64,000 nt of DNA from an uncultured Faecalibacterium sp. (GTDB taxonomy: Bacteria > Bacillota > Clostridia > Oscillospirales > Ruminococcaceae): NCBI GenBank assembly GCA_904394215.1, contig CAJFNF010000002.1:25146-89145 (forward strand). The letters run 5' to 3'. Below, one piece after another: positions 11,765 through 24,599 of the stretch. The notes under the pieces are model-generated. The model was not told the origin of the DNA. It ran no database searches and worked only from the letters and a program-made list of their open reading frames with translations. The position numbers and the translations under genes were made by a program. How positions within the stretch are numbered: the first letter of the stretch is position 1; each line of letters starts with the position of its first letter.

Positions 11765-11799
11765 TGCCCGGCCCTTATCAGGGGGCCGGACATTTTTTG
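11765..11799 (+). terminator. intrinsic terminator
   Basis: gcccggcccttatcagggggccggacatttttt. Confidence 0.75.
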
Positions 11800-12073
11800 A
11801 CGGTGCACCGCCGGGTGAAGCCAGCGGCGGTTCCGTCCCCCGGCGGCTGCAGCCGGATCAAAGCAGACAAGCGGCTCCCGGCAGAGCAGGCCAAAAAGAT
11901 TGATGGCCGCCGGCGCCCTGCTTGAGCTGCTCGGCGTTGAACTTGGACGGATCTTTCAGCTTGAACCGCAGCCGGGTCATGCAGCGATAATGGAAGGGGC
12001 GAACCCGCAGCTGGAACAACAACAAAGCCCCGGTCCACTGCCGGCCCGGAGGCCGCTGCAGGAAGGGGCTTGG

Positions 12074-12964
12074 TTACAGATTTTGATTCAGCTGGTCCAG
12101 GAGGATATGGTACAGCAGGTCCAGACAAGGGTCCGGGGGAGCCTCCCGGGTGAGGAAGGAAGCGTACAGGCTGGGCATCCCCTCCAGCTTTACTTCCCGG
12201 ACGTTGTCGGTGTCGGTGATGTGGGACTGCTCCAACCGGGTGAAGCCCACGGCGCCGTATTCCTGCATTGCATAGATGGCCTGATAAAAGCTGACGGCCA
12301 GCTGCAGGGTGATGGATACCCCGTCTGCCGCAAACAGATCCTGCATGGGGCGGGTGATCCATTCGTCCAGGCCGGGGGTCAGCATTTGAGCACCCTCCAG
12401 TTCCCGGGGGCATAGGGAAGCCCGGTTCCAGTAAGGGGAGTTGTGCCCCACCATCAGGGCAAAGGCGTGGACGGTCAGCGGGCGGCGAAGGGTGTGGCTG
12501 GGGGCCCGGCCCAGGTCCATCACCAGGACGGCATCCCGCCGGCCGGCCAGCAGCTGATGGACGGTCTGGTCGTTGGGTTCGATGATGGTTTCCAGGGGGA
12601 TGCCAGGGTAGGCTTGCCGGAACTGGTCCAGGTAATCCCCCAGGGAGGGCAGGTAATCCGGCACCAGGGCCTGGCTGATGCCCAGCCGGATCACCGGATG
12701 GGTCACCAGATGCCGGCGGGCCTTCTGGCACATCTGGTCAAACTGTTCCACCACTGGGGCAGCCAGATCCCGGAGCTGCTGCCCCTTTTGGGTGAGGGAA
12801 AGGTGGTTGTGGTCGTTGGCAAACAGGGGACTGCACAGTTCCTGCTCCAGGGCTTGGATGCTCTGGCGCAGGGCCTGGCGAGACAGATACAGCCGGGCGG
12901 CCGCGTGGGAATAATTGAGCTCCTGGCACAAGGTCAGAAAATAGTGGAGCTGCTGGATGGTCAT
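12074..12964 (-). CDS. LysR-family transcriptional regulator
   Basis: MTIQQLHYFLTLCQELNYSHAAARLYLSRQALRQSIQALEQELCSPLF; divergent from the 13112 gene. Confidence 0.9.
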   Translation of the reverse strand: MTIQQLHYFLTLCQELNYSHAAARLYLSRQALRQSIQALEQELCSPLFANDHNHLSLTQKGQQLRDLAAPVVEQFDQMCQKARRHLVTHPVIRLGISQALVPDYLPSLGDYLDQFRQAYPGIPLETIIEPNDQTVHQLLAGRRDAVLVMDLGRAPSHTLRRPLTVHAFALMVGHNSPYWNRASLCPRELEGAQMLTPGLDEWITRPMQDLFAADGVSITLQLAVSFYQAIYAMQEYGAVGFTRLEQSHITDTDNVREVKLEGMPSLYASFLTREAPPDPCLDLLYHILLDQLNQNL

Positions 12965-13111
12965 GGGTCCCCTTCCTTTGAAAAAGCAGGTTTTTATTGC
13001 GTTTACAGGTAGATTATATCTTCTTTTTTTATGGATGTAAAGATGCTACATTGATAAAAGGTAAACGAGCCGGGGACGCCCCGGCAGGGAAGAAAAAAAG
13101 GAGGAACAAAC

Positions 13112-15091
13112 ATGAAAATTTCGCGTAAAGGTTTTCTGAAGCTGGTTTCTGCGGCCGCCATGGGCGGCGTAACGGCCGGCGCCCTGGCAGCCTGCAAGGC
13201 AGCTTCCACCGGCGCATCCAGCGCCGCATCGGGGGCAGGGATCTACACCCCCGGCACCTATACGGCCACAGCCAAGGGGATGAGCGAGATCTCGGTGTCG
13301 GTGACTTTTGACGCCAACGCCATCACCGGGGTAGAGCTGGATCTGTCCGGGGAGACGGACAGCATCGGCCAGGCCGCAAAAGATACCCTGATCGAGCAGA
13401 TCATGACCGCCCAGACCAGCCAGATCGACGGCGTCACCGGCGCAACGGTGACCAGCAAGGCTGTACAGAATGCGGTGGCGGACTGCATCCGCCAGGCCTC
13501 CGGCGGCGCCATCAACCCTGCCGAGCAGCCGGTGGAGGAAGAAGCCGGCGCCGACTGGCTGGGAACGGAGCCCCAGGTGGACGAGGCCGACATCACCGAG
13601 ACCGTCGACTGCGAAGTGCTGGTGGTGGGCGCAGGATCTTCCGGTTGTTTTGCCGCCGCTGCCGCCGCCGAGGCCGGCGCCGACACCCTGCTGATCGACC
13701 GGTTTGCCCACGATATGGCCAGCGGCATCCGGGATACCCTGGCAGCCTGCGGCTCCAGTGAGCAGCAGGCCGACGGCGCCGATGTGGACAAAAAAGAGGC
13801 GGCCCAGTATCTCTGCGACTGGAGCCACGGCTATACCCGCTACAGCCTGGCCAAGCTCTGGGCTGACAGGAGCGGCGAGACCATCGACTGGTACACCGAT
13901 GTGCTGGCCCAGAGCGGCCTTGCCTTCCGCCATGAAATTGATGAGCACCAGCCCGGCAACTACAAGTATCTGGACGTGGGACACAGCGTCCAGTACGGCG
14001 ATGAATACAGCGAGACCTTGACCATGGATGCTGTTCTGACCTATGCCGAGGGCAAGGGACTGAAGGTGCGCTATGAGACCACCATGGTCAAGCTGGAAAA
14101 GGCAGACGGGCGGGTCACTGGCCTGATCGCCAAAAACGCCGACGACAGCTATGTGCGGATCAACGCCAGCAAGGGCGTGATTATGGCCTGCGGCGGCTAC
14201 AGCGGCAACGAACAGATGATGAAGGCCCTGCAGCCCCAGAGCGTCGAGCAGACCTGCGTTAACTATTCCAAACCCGGTGCAAAGGGCGATGGCATCAAGG
14301 CCTGCCTGTGGGCAGGCGCCATCATGGATACCACCCACACTGCCATGATCTTTGACCGCGGCGCCGTCAAGCCGGACTATGTGGGAGAGCCGGGCAAAGC
14401 CAGCGACGGCATGATGTTCTGGATGGGCAGCCAGCCCTTCCTGAAGGTGAACCTGAAAGGCGAGCGGTTCATGAATGAGTACCAGCCCTATGACATGGTG
14501 CTGCATTCTGCTTCCGCCCAGCCCGGCCACACCTACTGCACCGTCTGGGATTCCAAGTATACCGAGGACTGCCAGCGGTTTGCCACCCATGGGTGCAGCC
14601 GTCTCTACCCCCATACCAACGACACCGCGCCGGTGTTCTCGATGGAGATGGTGGAGGGAATGAACGCAGACCTGGAGGACCAGGGTTACATCGTCAAGGC
14701 CGACACCATCGAGGAGCTGGCCCAGAAGCTGGGCCTGCCCGAAGACACCTTTGCCGCTACGGTCCAGCACTACAATGAGATGGCCGAAAAAGGCGAGGAT
14801 GAGGACTACGGCAAGGAGGGCTATCGGATGTCCACCCTGTCCCAGGCTCCCTTCTATGGCGTCCGCCAGTGCGGCGGCTACCTGATCTGCACCATGGACG
14901 GCATCCAGATCGACGACAATATGCACGCCCTGGACACCGAGAGCAAGCCCATTCCCGGCCTGTACGTCATCGGCGACATGAGCGGCAACTATTTCTCCCA
15001 TAGCTATCCCAGCCTGCTGTCGGGAGCTGCCGCAGGCCGCAGCGCCACCTTCGGCCGTCTGGCAGGCCAGAACGCTGCCGCAGGCATCTGA
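13112..15091 (+). CDS. secreted FMN-binding/FAD-dependent reductase (fumarate reductase-like flavoprotein)
   Basis: RKGFLKLV..AACK export/lipoprotein-type N-terminus; FMN-binding motif DGVTGATVTS; FAD motif VLVVGAGSSGCFAAAAAAEAGADTLLID; C-terminal GLYVIGDMSGNYFSHSYPSLLSGAAAGRSATFGRLAG. Confidence 0.9.
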   Translation: MKISRKGFLKLVSAAAMGGVTAGALAACKAASTGASSAASGAGIYTPGTYTATAKGMSEISVSVTFDANAITGVELDLSGETDSIGQAAKDTLIEQIMTAQTSQIDGVTGATVTSKAVQNAVADCIRQASGGAINPAEQPVEEEAGADWLGTEPQVDEADITETVDCEVLVVGAGSSGCFAAAAAAEAGADTLLIDRFAHDMASGIRDTLAACGSSEQQADGADVDKKEAAQYLCDWSHGYTRYSLAKLWADRSGETIDWYTDVLAQSGLAFRHEIDEHQPGNYKYLDVGHSVQYGDEYSETLTMDAVLTYAEGKGLKVRYETTMVKLEKADGRVTGLIAKNADDSYVRINASKGVIMACGGYSGNEQMMKALQPQSVEQTCVNYSKPGAKGDGIKACLWAGAIMDTTHTAMIFDRGAVKPDYVGEPGKASDGMMFWMGSQPFLKVNLKGERFMNEYQPYDMVLHSASAQPGHTYCTVWDSKYTEDCQRFATHGCSRLYPHTNDTAPVFSMEMVEGMNADLEDQGYIVKADTIEELAQKLGLPEDTFAATVQHYNEMAEKGEDEDYGKEGYRMSTLSQAPFYGVRQCGGYLICTMDGIQIDDNMHALDTESKPIPGLYVIGDMSGNYFSHSYPSLLSGAAAGRSATFGRLAGQNAAAGI

Positions 15092-15117
15092 GCCGGCAGG
15101 CAGAACCAAACCACCCC

Positions 15118-15158
15118 AAAAAAGGAGCAGCACAGAGCCATCTGTGCTGCTCCTTTTT
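15118..15158 (+). terminator. intrinsic terminator
   Basis: aaaaaaggagcagcacaga-gcca-tctgtgctgctccttttt. Confidence 0.88.
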
Positions 15159-15309
15159 CTGCTTCTCCTGCACAACCAAAAATCCCAGCCCTTCTCCCGC
15201 AGAAAAGGCTCAAACGGGACCGGCCCGAAGATCCCGCGAGTGCAAACGGCAAGGAAGAGCCCTGATGAATGGAAGCAGCTGATCAGCGCAAAAAGATCAA
15301 TGACAAAGG

Positions 15310-15351
15310 AAACAGCGGCAGGCATCCGGTTGGAAGTTCCTGCCGCTGTTT
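15310..15351. repeat. dispersed hairpin element, copy A
   Basis: aaacagcggcagg-catccggttggaagtt-cctgccgctgttt, 13-bp perfect stem; related copy at 25708. Confidence 0.75.
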
Positions 15352-15385
15352 GTATGGGATTCAGAAATGCCCGAGCAAAACCGGA

Positions 15386-16855
<1,470 letters not shown>

Positions 16856-18240
16856 TCAGGCCTGTTTGCTCTCTTTGGGGACGCCAAACAGGAAGGTCAA
16901 AACCGCAGCGATGGCGAAGGACATGGCAGCGCCCAGGATGATAAAGACAAAGCTGTCGGCCTGATAGGTGATGATGGTGAACAGGCCCGGAGGCGCATAG
17001 GCCATGGCCCCTGCGTGGAAGAAGGACAGGAAGGCGGCAGAGATGGCCGAGGACACCATGGCGAAAGCAAAGGGCTTGCGGTATTTCAGGTTGACGCCGT
17101 ACATGGCGGGCTCGGTGATGCCCAGGATGGCGGACAGGGCCGCGCTGCTGGCCACCGATTTCATCTGCTTGTCCTTCACGGCCAGGAAGGCGCCGAAAGC
17201 CGAGCCGCCCTGGGCAAAGTTGGCGGTGAGGGCGCTGACCAGCAGGGTGGAAATGCCGGTCTCTGCGATCTGCTGAATCTGGAGGGGTCCCAGGGCGTAG
17301 TGCATCCCCATCATGGTCAGCAGGGAGCGGGTGCCGCCCAGCAGGGCCGCCGCCACAAAGCCGCCCACGTTGTAGAACCAGTCCATGAACTGGGCGATGT
17401 AGGTGCCCAGATAGGAGCCGATGGGACCCAGCACAATCAGTTCCAGCGGCACCATAATGAACAGGACGATCATCGAGGTGAGCAGGATCTTCAAAAGTCG
17501 GGCACCAGATTGTCAATCCGCTTGTAGATGAGGCTCAGCACCCACACCGACAGCATAATGGGGATGACGGTGGAGTTATAGCCCACATAGAGGATGGGCA
17601 GGCCCAGGAAAGACAGGGTGGTGACGCCGGTCTCGGCGGCCGCCGCGGCGCCGTTCATGATGGTGGGATACATATAAGCAGCCGCCAGGGCCAGGGCCAT
17701 GTATTCGCTGACCTTAAACCGGTGGGCGGCGCTGACCGCCAGGAAGAAGGGAAAGAAATAGAAAATCAGGTCGCCCAGCATGGTCAGCACCTGGATGAAG
17801 CCGCTGTCGGCCGGCAGCACCGTCACACCTGCAAGGCTTTGCAGGTTGCTGATCAGGGAGACAATGGCCTTGAACATGCCGCAGCCGATCAGCACCGGCA
17901 GGGTGGGGGCAAAGATGCCCGAGATGGTCTCGATCACCGCGCTGACCTTGTTCTTGGGCTTTTCGGCGGGCTTGTCCTCTGCGCCGCCGTCGGTGATGTG
18001 GACCTGTTTTGAAACTTCTTCAAAGATGGCGTTGACCTTGGCGCCGATCACCACCTGCATCTGTCCGCTCTTGATCTGGGCCGTAATGACTCCGTCCAGG
18101 CCTTTCAGCACGTCCAGGTTTGCTTTGCTGTTGTCTTTTAGGTTGAAGCGCAGCCGGGTGGCGCAGTGGGTCAGGGTGGAAATGTTTTCCTCTCCGCCCA
18201 CATTGGCGATGATCCGGGAGGCCAGCTCTTGGTTGGTCAT
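16856..18240 (-). pseudogene. beta-glucoside PTS transporter IIBC, split by a frameshift near 17491-17497
   Basis: 5' part MTNQELASRIIANVGGEENISTLTHCATRLRF..RIDNLVPDF* and 3' part (L)KILLTSMIVLFIMVPLELIVLGPIGSY.. are consecutive parts of one IIC domain in different frames. Confidence 0.88.
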
Positions 18241-18268
18241 ACTATGAAATTCCCCTTTCCTTGGATGC

Positions 18269-20203
18269 TCAGAGAGCCATGGCAGCCTTGTAGCCTTCTG
18301 CAATGGCGGTCAGTGCGTTGCCCGCCTTGACGGCGCCGCCGATGACCTGGACGTTTTCACAAACCGACCGGGCAGCAGCCTCCAGCGGGTTATAGGCGCG
18401 GTAGCCAAAGGCGGAGATGACGGCAGCGGCAGGCAGGGAAACGCTCTGGCCTGCCTGGTCCAGATAGGTGACCTTGTCATCCTCAATTTTCTGGACCTTG
18501 GCGTGGGTCAAAACACGCACGCGGGCATCTTTCAGGTAGCTCAGCAGGCAGCGGCGGGTAAAGACCATCATGTCGTTGAGAATGTCGGGCTGCATTTCCA
18601 GAATGGTGACATCGGGGTGGGACTCTGCTACGAACTGGGCCACTTCACCGCCGACTTCGCCGCCGCCGCATACCACAACCGGGCCGGCAGGAACGGTGAC
18701 ATTGCCCAGCAGAACATCTTCTGCGGTCACCACATGGGAGCCGTCAATGCCGGGAATGGGGGGCATCAAAGGATGGGCACCGGTAGCGACGATGATGGCA
18801 TCAGGCTTTTCAGTCTCCAGCAGTTCGGGGGTGACTTCGGTATTCAGATGGATGGGGACCTGCATGTCGGACAGGTTCTGCCGTGCCGAGGAAATGAAGG
18901 TGGCCAGTTCGCCCTTGCCGATGGGATAGGCAGCGCTCTTAAACTGGCCGCCCAGATCAGCTTTCTTCTCGTAGACCGTCACCCGATGGCCGCGGCGTGC
19001 TGCGGTTTCGGCTGCCATCAGGCCGCCGGGGCCGCCGCCGATCACCAGGACCTTTTTGGGGGTTTCCACAGGGGTCAGTTCGCTTTCATATTCCAGGCCG
19101 ATGCGGGGATTGACCAGGCAGGTAATGCTTGTGTCTTCAAACAGCTTCTGTTCGCAGCCCTGGAGGCAGCCGATGCAGTAACGGATGTTGGAGAGATGCC
19201 CCTGCCGGGCCTTCACCGGCAGGAAGGGGTCGGCCAGAGAGCCGCGGGCCATGCCAATGAAGTCGGCTTTGTTCATCATCAGGAGGGTGTCGGCCATCCG
19301 GGGATCGTTGATTCGGTTGGTCAGGATAACCGGGATATGTACCAGCTCCTTGATCTGCTGGGCGCCCTGCATATTGAAAGCGTGCTCCGAGAACATGGGC
19401 GCAATGATCTGGCGGGTGGCAGGGCTGGCGTACATGCCATTGGAGACATGGATGGCGTCGAACCCAAGCTCCTCACAGTGCCGGGCCAGCACAAAGCTCT
19501 CGGCCTCCGTGCGTCCGCCCAAAAGGTATTCATTGACAGAAATACGGACCGTGACGGGGAAGTCTGCGCCGACTTCTTTGCGGACAGCAGCATAAATCTC
19601 ATCCAGGAAGCGGGCGCGATTGTCAAAGCAGCCGCCGTACTGGTCCACCCGCTTGTTGGTGTAGGGGGAGAGGAACTCGGAAATCAGATAGCCGTGGGCG
19701 GCGTGGATCTCGATGCCGTCGAAGCCGGCCTCTTTGCACCGCCTGGCGCAGGACGCAAAGTCTGCCACAATGCCATGGATTTCCTCCACGGTCATTTCCC
19801 GCGGCATCTCCTGAAGCAGGGGGTCCATGGTGGCGGAAGGTGCGATGGGCTGGACTCCGCCATTGACAAAATGGGTGGATTGACGGCCAGGGTGATAAAT
19901 CTGGCAGAAAATCTTGGAATCGTAGCGGTGAATCGTCTCGGTCAGCTTCCGGTTGCCCTCCAGTTGAGCGTCGTTGTACAGCCCGGGGATAAAGCGGTAG
20001 CCTTTGGCATTGGGGTTGACGGCGTAGTCCTCGGTGATGATGAGGCCCCACCCGCCCTTGGCTTTTTCTTCAAGGTAGCGAACAAAGCGGTCGGTGACCA
20101 ATCCATCTTCGGTGCAGAAGTTGGTCACCATAGCCGGGACCGCAAGGCGGTTGGGGATCGTGCAGGAGCCAATTTTCATAGGGGAAAACAACTTGGCGAA
20201 CAT
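18269..20203 (-). CDS. NADH:flavin oxidoreductase / old yellow enzyme-type ene-reductase with FAD/NAD(P) domain (2,4-dienoyl-CoA or enoate reductase family)
   Basis: LFSPMKIGSCTIPNRLAVPAMVTNF, CIGCLQGCEQKLF Fe-S cysteines, VLVIGGGPGGLMAAETAARRGHRVTVYEK. Confidence 0.92.
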   Translation of the reverse strand: MFAKLFSPMKIGSCTIPNRLAVPAMVTNFCTEDGLVTDRFVRYLEEKAKGGWGLIITEDYAVNPNAKGYRFIPGLYNDAQLEGNRKLTETIHRYDSKIFCQIYHPGRQSTHFVNGGVQPIAPSATMDPLLQEMPREMTVEEIHGIVADFASCARRCKEAGFDGIEIHAAHGYLISEFLSPYTNKRVDQYGGCFDNRARFLDEIYAAVRKEVGADFPVTVRISVNEYLLGGRTEAESFVLARHCEELGFDAIHVSNGMYASPATRQIIAPMFSEHAFNMQGAQQIKELVHIPVILTNRINDPRMADTLLMMNKADFIGMARGSLADPFLPVKARQGHLSNIRYCIGCLQGCEQKLFEDTSITCLVNPRIGLEYESELTPVETPKKVLVIGGGPGGLMAAETAARRGHRVTVYEKKADLGGQFKSAAYPIGKGELATFISSARQNLSDMQVPIHLNTEVTPELLETEKPDAIIVATGAHPLMPPIPGIDGSHVVTAEDVLLGNVTVPAGPVVVCGGGEVGGEVAQFVAESHPDVTILEMQPDILNDMMVFTRRCLLSYLKDARVRVLTHAKVQKIEDDKVTYLDQAGQSVSLPAAAVISAFGYRAYNPLEAAARSVCENVQVIGGAVKAGNALTAIAEGYKAAMAL

Positions 20204-20406
20204 AAGCAGTACCTCCAGTAAGTGCTTTTGATTGGGTGGATCTTTTCTGAAGGCAGTGTACAGTATGGAAGCGTTGCAGGGTCAATAACAAAAAGAAGCC
20301 TGCCTTTTTTTGCAAAAAGGCAAACTTCCCGAAGAAATCATGCTGCAGTGTTTCCCATTTGGGCTCTGGCCCCTGGCAGTGCAGGGGCGGTAGGCCTGCA
20401 ACCGTT

Positions 20407-21210
20407 TCAAGGTTTCAGGCGCAGCGGAATATACAGTTCAACCGGGCGGACGAACTGCCCTTGTTCAAAGCCCCGCCCCAGCAGGATAGCGGTCATGGTG
20501 CCGCCTTGCTCATAGCCCTTTTGGTGCAGATAGGCCAGAGCGGGCTGGGCATAGTTGGAATCAAACTTCCCAATGGGCCCCAGGTCCAGGATGCTGCACA
20601 GGCAGGTTTGCTGAGGCCGCAGGCGCATCCCCTCGATCTCAGGAAGATGAAGGGCCTGGAAAAACTGCTGGGGAAGACAGATGCCCCACAGTTGATGGTT
20701 CCCCACCTCTTCAAAACAGAAATTCCAGAAAGGGGCTACCCGGTCTGTAAAGAGGATCCGGCTGGCTTCCTGGGGGATCTCAATGGCGCCGTAGTGGTCG
20801 GCATCGCCCTGCACCAGGGGGACAAAGCAATAGGCCGGCAGCGTTTTAACCCAGTGATTTCCAAAATTCAGGTGGGCGGTTTGGGAGCGGTCGGTAATCG
20901 TGTCGATTCGCTCCAGCAGAAGCTGTTTGTACAGGACTTCCTCTTTCAGCTGCTCCCGATAGAGGTAGAGCTGCTGACGGCTTTTCTGGAGAAAATCTTC
21001 CTGCCGCAAATCCTGCATGCCTTTGATCTGGATGCTTCAGCTTCTATATTGCAGGGTGTCCAGCAGCATGAAAATGTCAAAGATACTATAGCTGCGGTAA
21101 TTGTTTTCATCATTGCGCCGGGGCGAGATCACACCATGTTTTTCATAGTAGCGAATCATTTCCCGGGACAAATTTAAAATTTCAGAGACATCTCGAATGC
21201 TGTAGTCCAT
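20407..21210 (-). pseudogene. MerR-family regulator with effector-binding domain, interrupted by an in-frame TGA
   Basis: MDYSIRDVSEILNLSREMIRYYEKHGVISPRR..DTLQYRS*SIQIKGMQDLRQEDF..; both ORFs share one frame, separated by stop plus six codons. Confidence 0.82.
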
Positions 21211-21383
21211 AATGGCTCCTTCATTGCAGGGTGAGCAGGGAATCAAGGTTGCTGTGACTCCAGTATAACAGATTGAGTGCGAAAAAATAAAGAGCGTTTG
21301 TTTGCGCTGGTACCGTCAACCGCCACCTGGAAGCAGCGGAGCGGCCAGAGCGGCAGGGCATCCAGACCAACATAAATTATGAA

Positions 21384-21430
21384 CAAAAAAATGGGGCTGT
21401 TGCTCAACTTTCGTTTTGCAACAGCCCTTT
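21384..21430 (-). terminator. intrinsic terminator of the PTS/GH1 operon
   Basis: aagggctgttgc..gcaacagccccatttttttg on the minus strand. Confidence 0.85.
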
Positions 21431-21468
21431 CAAAGGGAATGACGTTTGCCCGAACGAGTCGGAACGAA

Positions 21469-22869
21469 TCAGGATGAAGCTTTGGTATTCTGCTCAGGGT
21501 TGAGGATAAAGGTGACAGCAGCGGCCACCGCGATGGCCACCACCACAGCAGCGGCAGCTGCCAGGATGGTCTGCTGGAAGATGGGCAGAGCCAGAATGGT
21601 GGAATAACCCATGACATAGACTCTTGCGCCCAGCAGGCCGGCCACCACGCCGCCGGCAGCACCGCCTGCCATGACGCCAATCATAGGGCTCTTGCGGGGA
21701 AGGTTGATACCGTAAATGGCGGGCTCAGTGACGCCGGCTACGATACAGCCGAAGGCGATGCCCAGGGCTTCCGAGCGGAGTTCAGCGGTTTTGGCCCGCA
21801 GTGCCACGCCGATGCAGGCGCCGCCTTCAGCCATGTTGTGAAGGATGAAAGCAGGACGGAAAACGGCATCATAGCCGGGGTTGGTGAGGGCCTGGGTCAT
21901 GAAGGGGACCAAGGCCATATGCATACCACACATGACCAGCCAGGGCAGGCAGGCGGCCAGAACAGCGATGGCGATGGGGCCGACGGTGTCTCCCAGGAAT
22001 CCGAAGACGACTGCCAGGTAATTGCCCAGATAGCCGCCCGCAGGTGCCAGCACCACAAAGCCTGCGATCATGGTGACGGTGATGGTGCACAGGCCCACCA
22101 GCAGCGATTTGAAGATGCCGGGGATGATTTTATTGAACAGGCGCTCCATGTAATAGGCGAAGAGAGTCAGCAGCAGCGCCGGCAGCAGGGAGCTGGAATA
22201 GCTCATCAAGCGGACGGGCAAACCCAGCAGGGTGACGGGTTCCCCGGCAGCCACCAGAGAGGTGTAGTTTCCGTGCAGCAGGGAAGCGGCGCAGATCATG
22301 GCATAGATAGGGGTGGAGCCCAGCTTTTTGGCGGCGCCATAGGCGACAAAGATGGGCATAAAGTAAAAGCAGGCATCGGCAACGCCGCTGAGCAGGAGAT
22401 ATGTGGCGGAGGAGGAGAAGTCTGCGCGTACCAGAGTAATCAGGAGCAGCACCACTTTCAGCATGCCGCCCGCAACCAGACCGGTAATCATGGGAGAAAC
22501 GGAAGAGGAAACATAACCCAGAACGGCCAGCGCTGCAGATTTCACAGTCAGGGGTTTCTTTTCTGCCACCAGATCGGCGTCCAGGTTTTCGCTGGTGTTC
22601 TGCCCTTCGGACAGATTGAACTGCTTTTGGACCGCCTCAAAGACGGGAGGCAGATTCTTGCCCAGGATAATCATGTACTGGCCGCCGGCGGAAACCACGC
22701 CCAGCACGCCTTTCATCGCCTTCAGGGAGGCGGTGTCAGCCTTGCTCTCGGCCTTCAATACAAACCGCAGGCGGGTCATGCAGTGGGAGACAGACTGAAT
22801 GTTTTCGACGCCGCCCACCAGACGGACGATGTCCTTGGACATCTGCTGATAGTTCAAACTTTCTGCCAT
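21469..22869 (-). CDS. beta-glucoside-type PTS transporter IIBC
   Basis: IVRLVGGVENIQSVSHCMTRLRFVLK (IIB Cys), IIC FGCIVAGVTEPAIYGINL; no IIA domain at C-terminus. Confidence 0.92.
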   Translation of the reverse strand: MAESLNYQQMSKDIVRLVGGVENIQSVSHCMTRLRFVLKAESKADTASLKAMKGVLGVVSAGGQYMIILGKNLPPVFEAVQKQFNLSEGQNTSENLDADLVAEKKPLTVKSAALAVLGYVSSSVSPMITGLVAGGMLKVVLLLITLVRADFSSSATYLLLSGVADACFYFMPIFVAYGAAKKLGSTPIYAMICAASLLHGNYTSLVAAGEPVTLLGLPVRLMSYSSSLLPALLLTLFAYYMERLFNKIIPGIFKSLLVGLCTITVTMIAGFVVLAPAGGYLGNYLAVVFGFLGDTVGPIAIAVLAACLPWLVMCGMHMALVPFMTQALTNPGYDAVFRPAFILHNMAEGGACIGVALRAKTAELRSEALGIAFGCIVAGVTEPAIYGINLPRKSPMIGVMAGGAAGGVVAGLLGARVYVMGYSTILALPIFQQTILAAAAAVVVAIAVAAAVTFILNPEQNTKASS

Positions 22870-22913
22870 AAAGAAAATCCTCCTTTTATTTTATATCGCT
22901 TTACCGTTCTGGA

Positions 22914-24488
<1,575 letters not shown>

Positions 24489-24500
24489 TTAGAAACTGAA

Positions 24501-24535
24501 AACAAAAACTCCCCCGAGATTGATCTCGGAGGAGC
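24501..24535 (-). terminator. intrinsic terminator downstream of rpiR-like gene
   Basis: ctcctccgagatcaatctcgggggagtttttgtttt (minus strand). Confidence 0.82.
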
Positions 24536-24599
24536 GAAGAATAAGGAGAGGGAGAGGGGATTATTTCGATTTTAGGAAACAGGCGCCAAATGGCACAGG

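Noticed and set aside
11778-12731. 317-aa minus ORF overlapping LysR
   Set aside because: Pro/Gly/Arg-rich alternative frame of the LysR gene; LysR frame has clear HTH motif.
13046-15325. 759-aa minus ORF
   Set aside because: Shadow of the FMN/FAD reductase gene, repetitive low-complexity composition.
18503-20221. 572-aa plus ORF
   Set aside because: Shadow of the ene-reductase gene.
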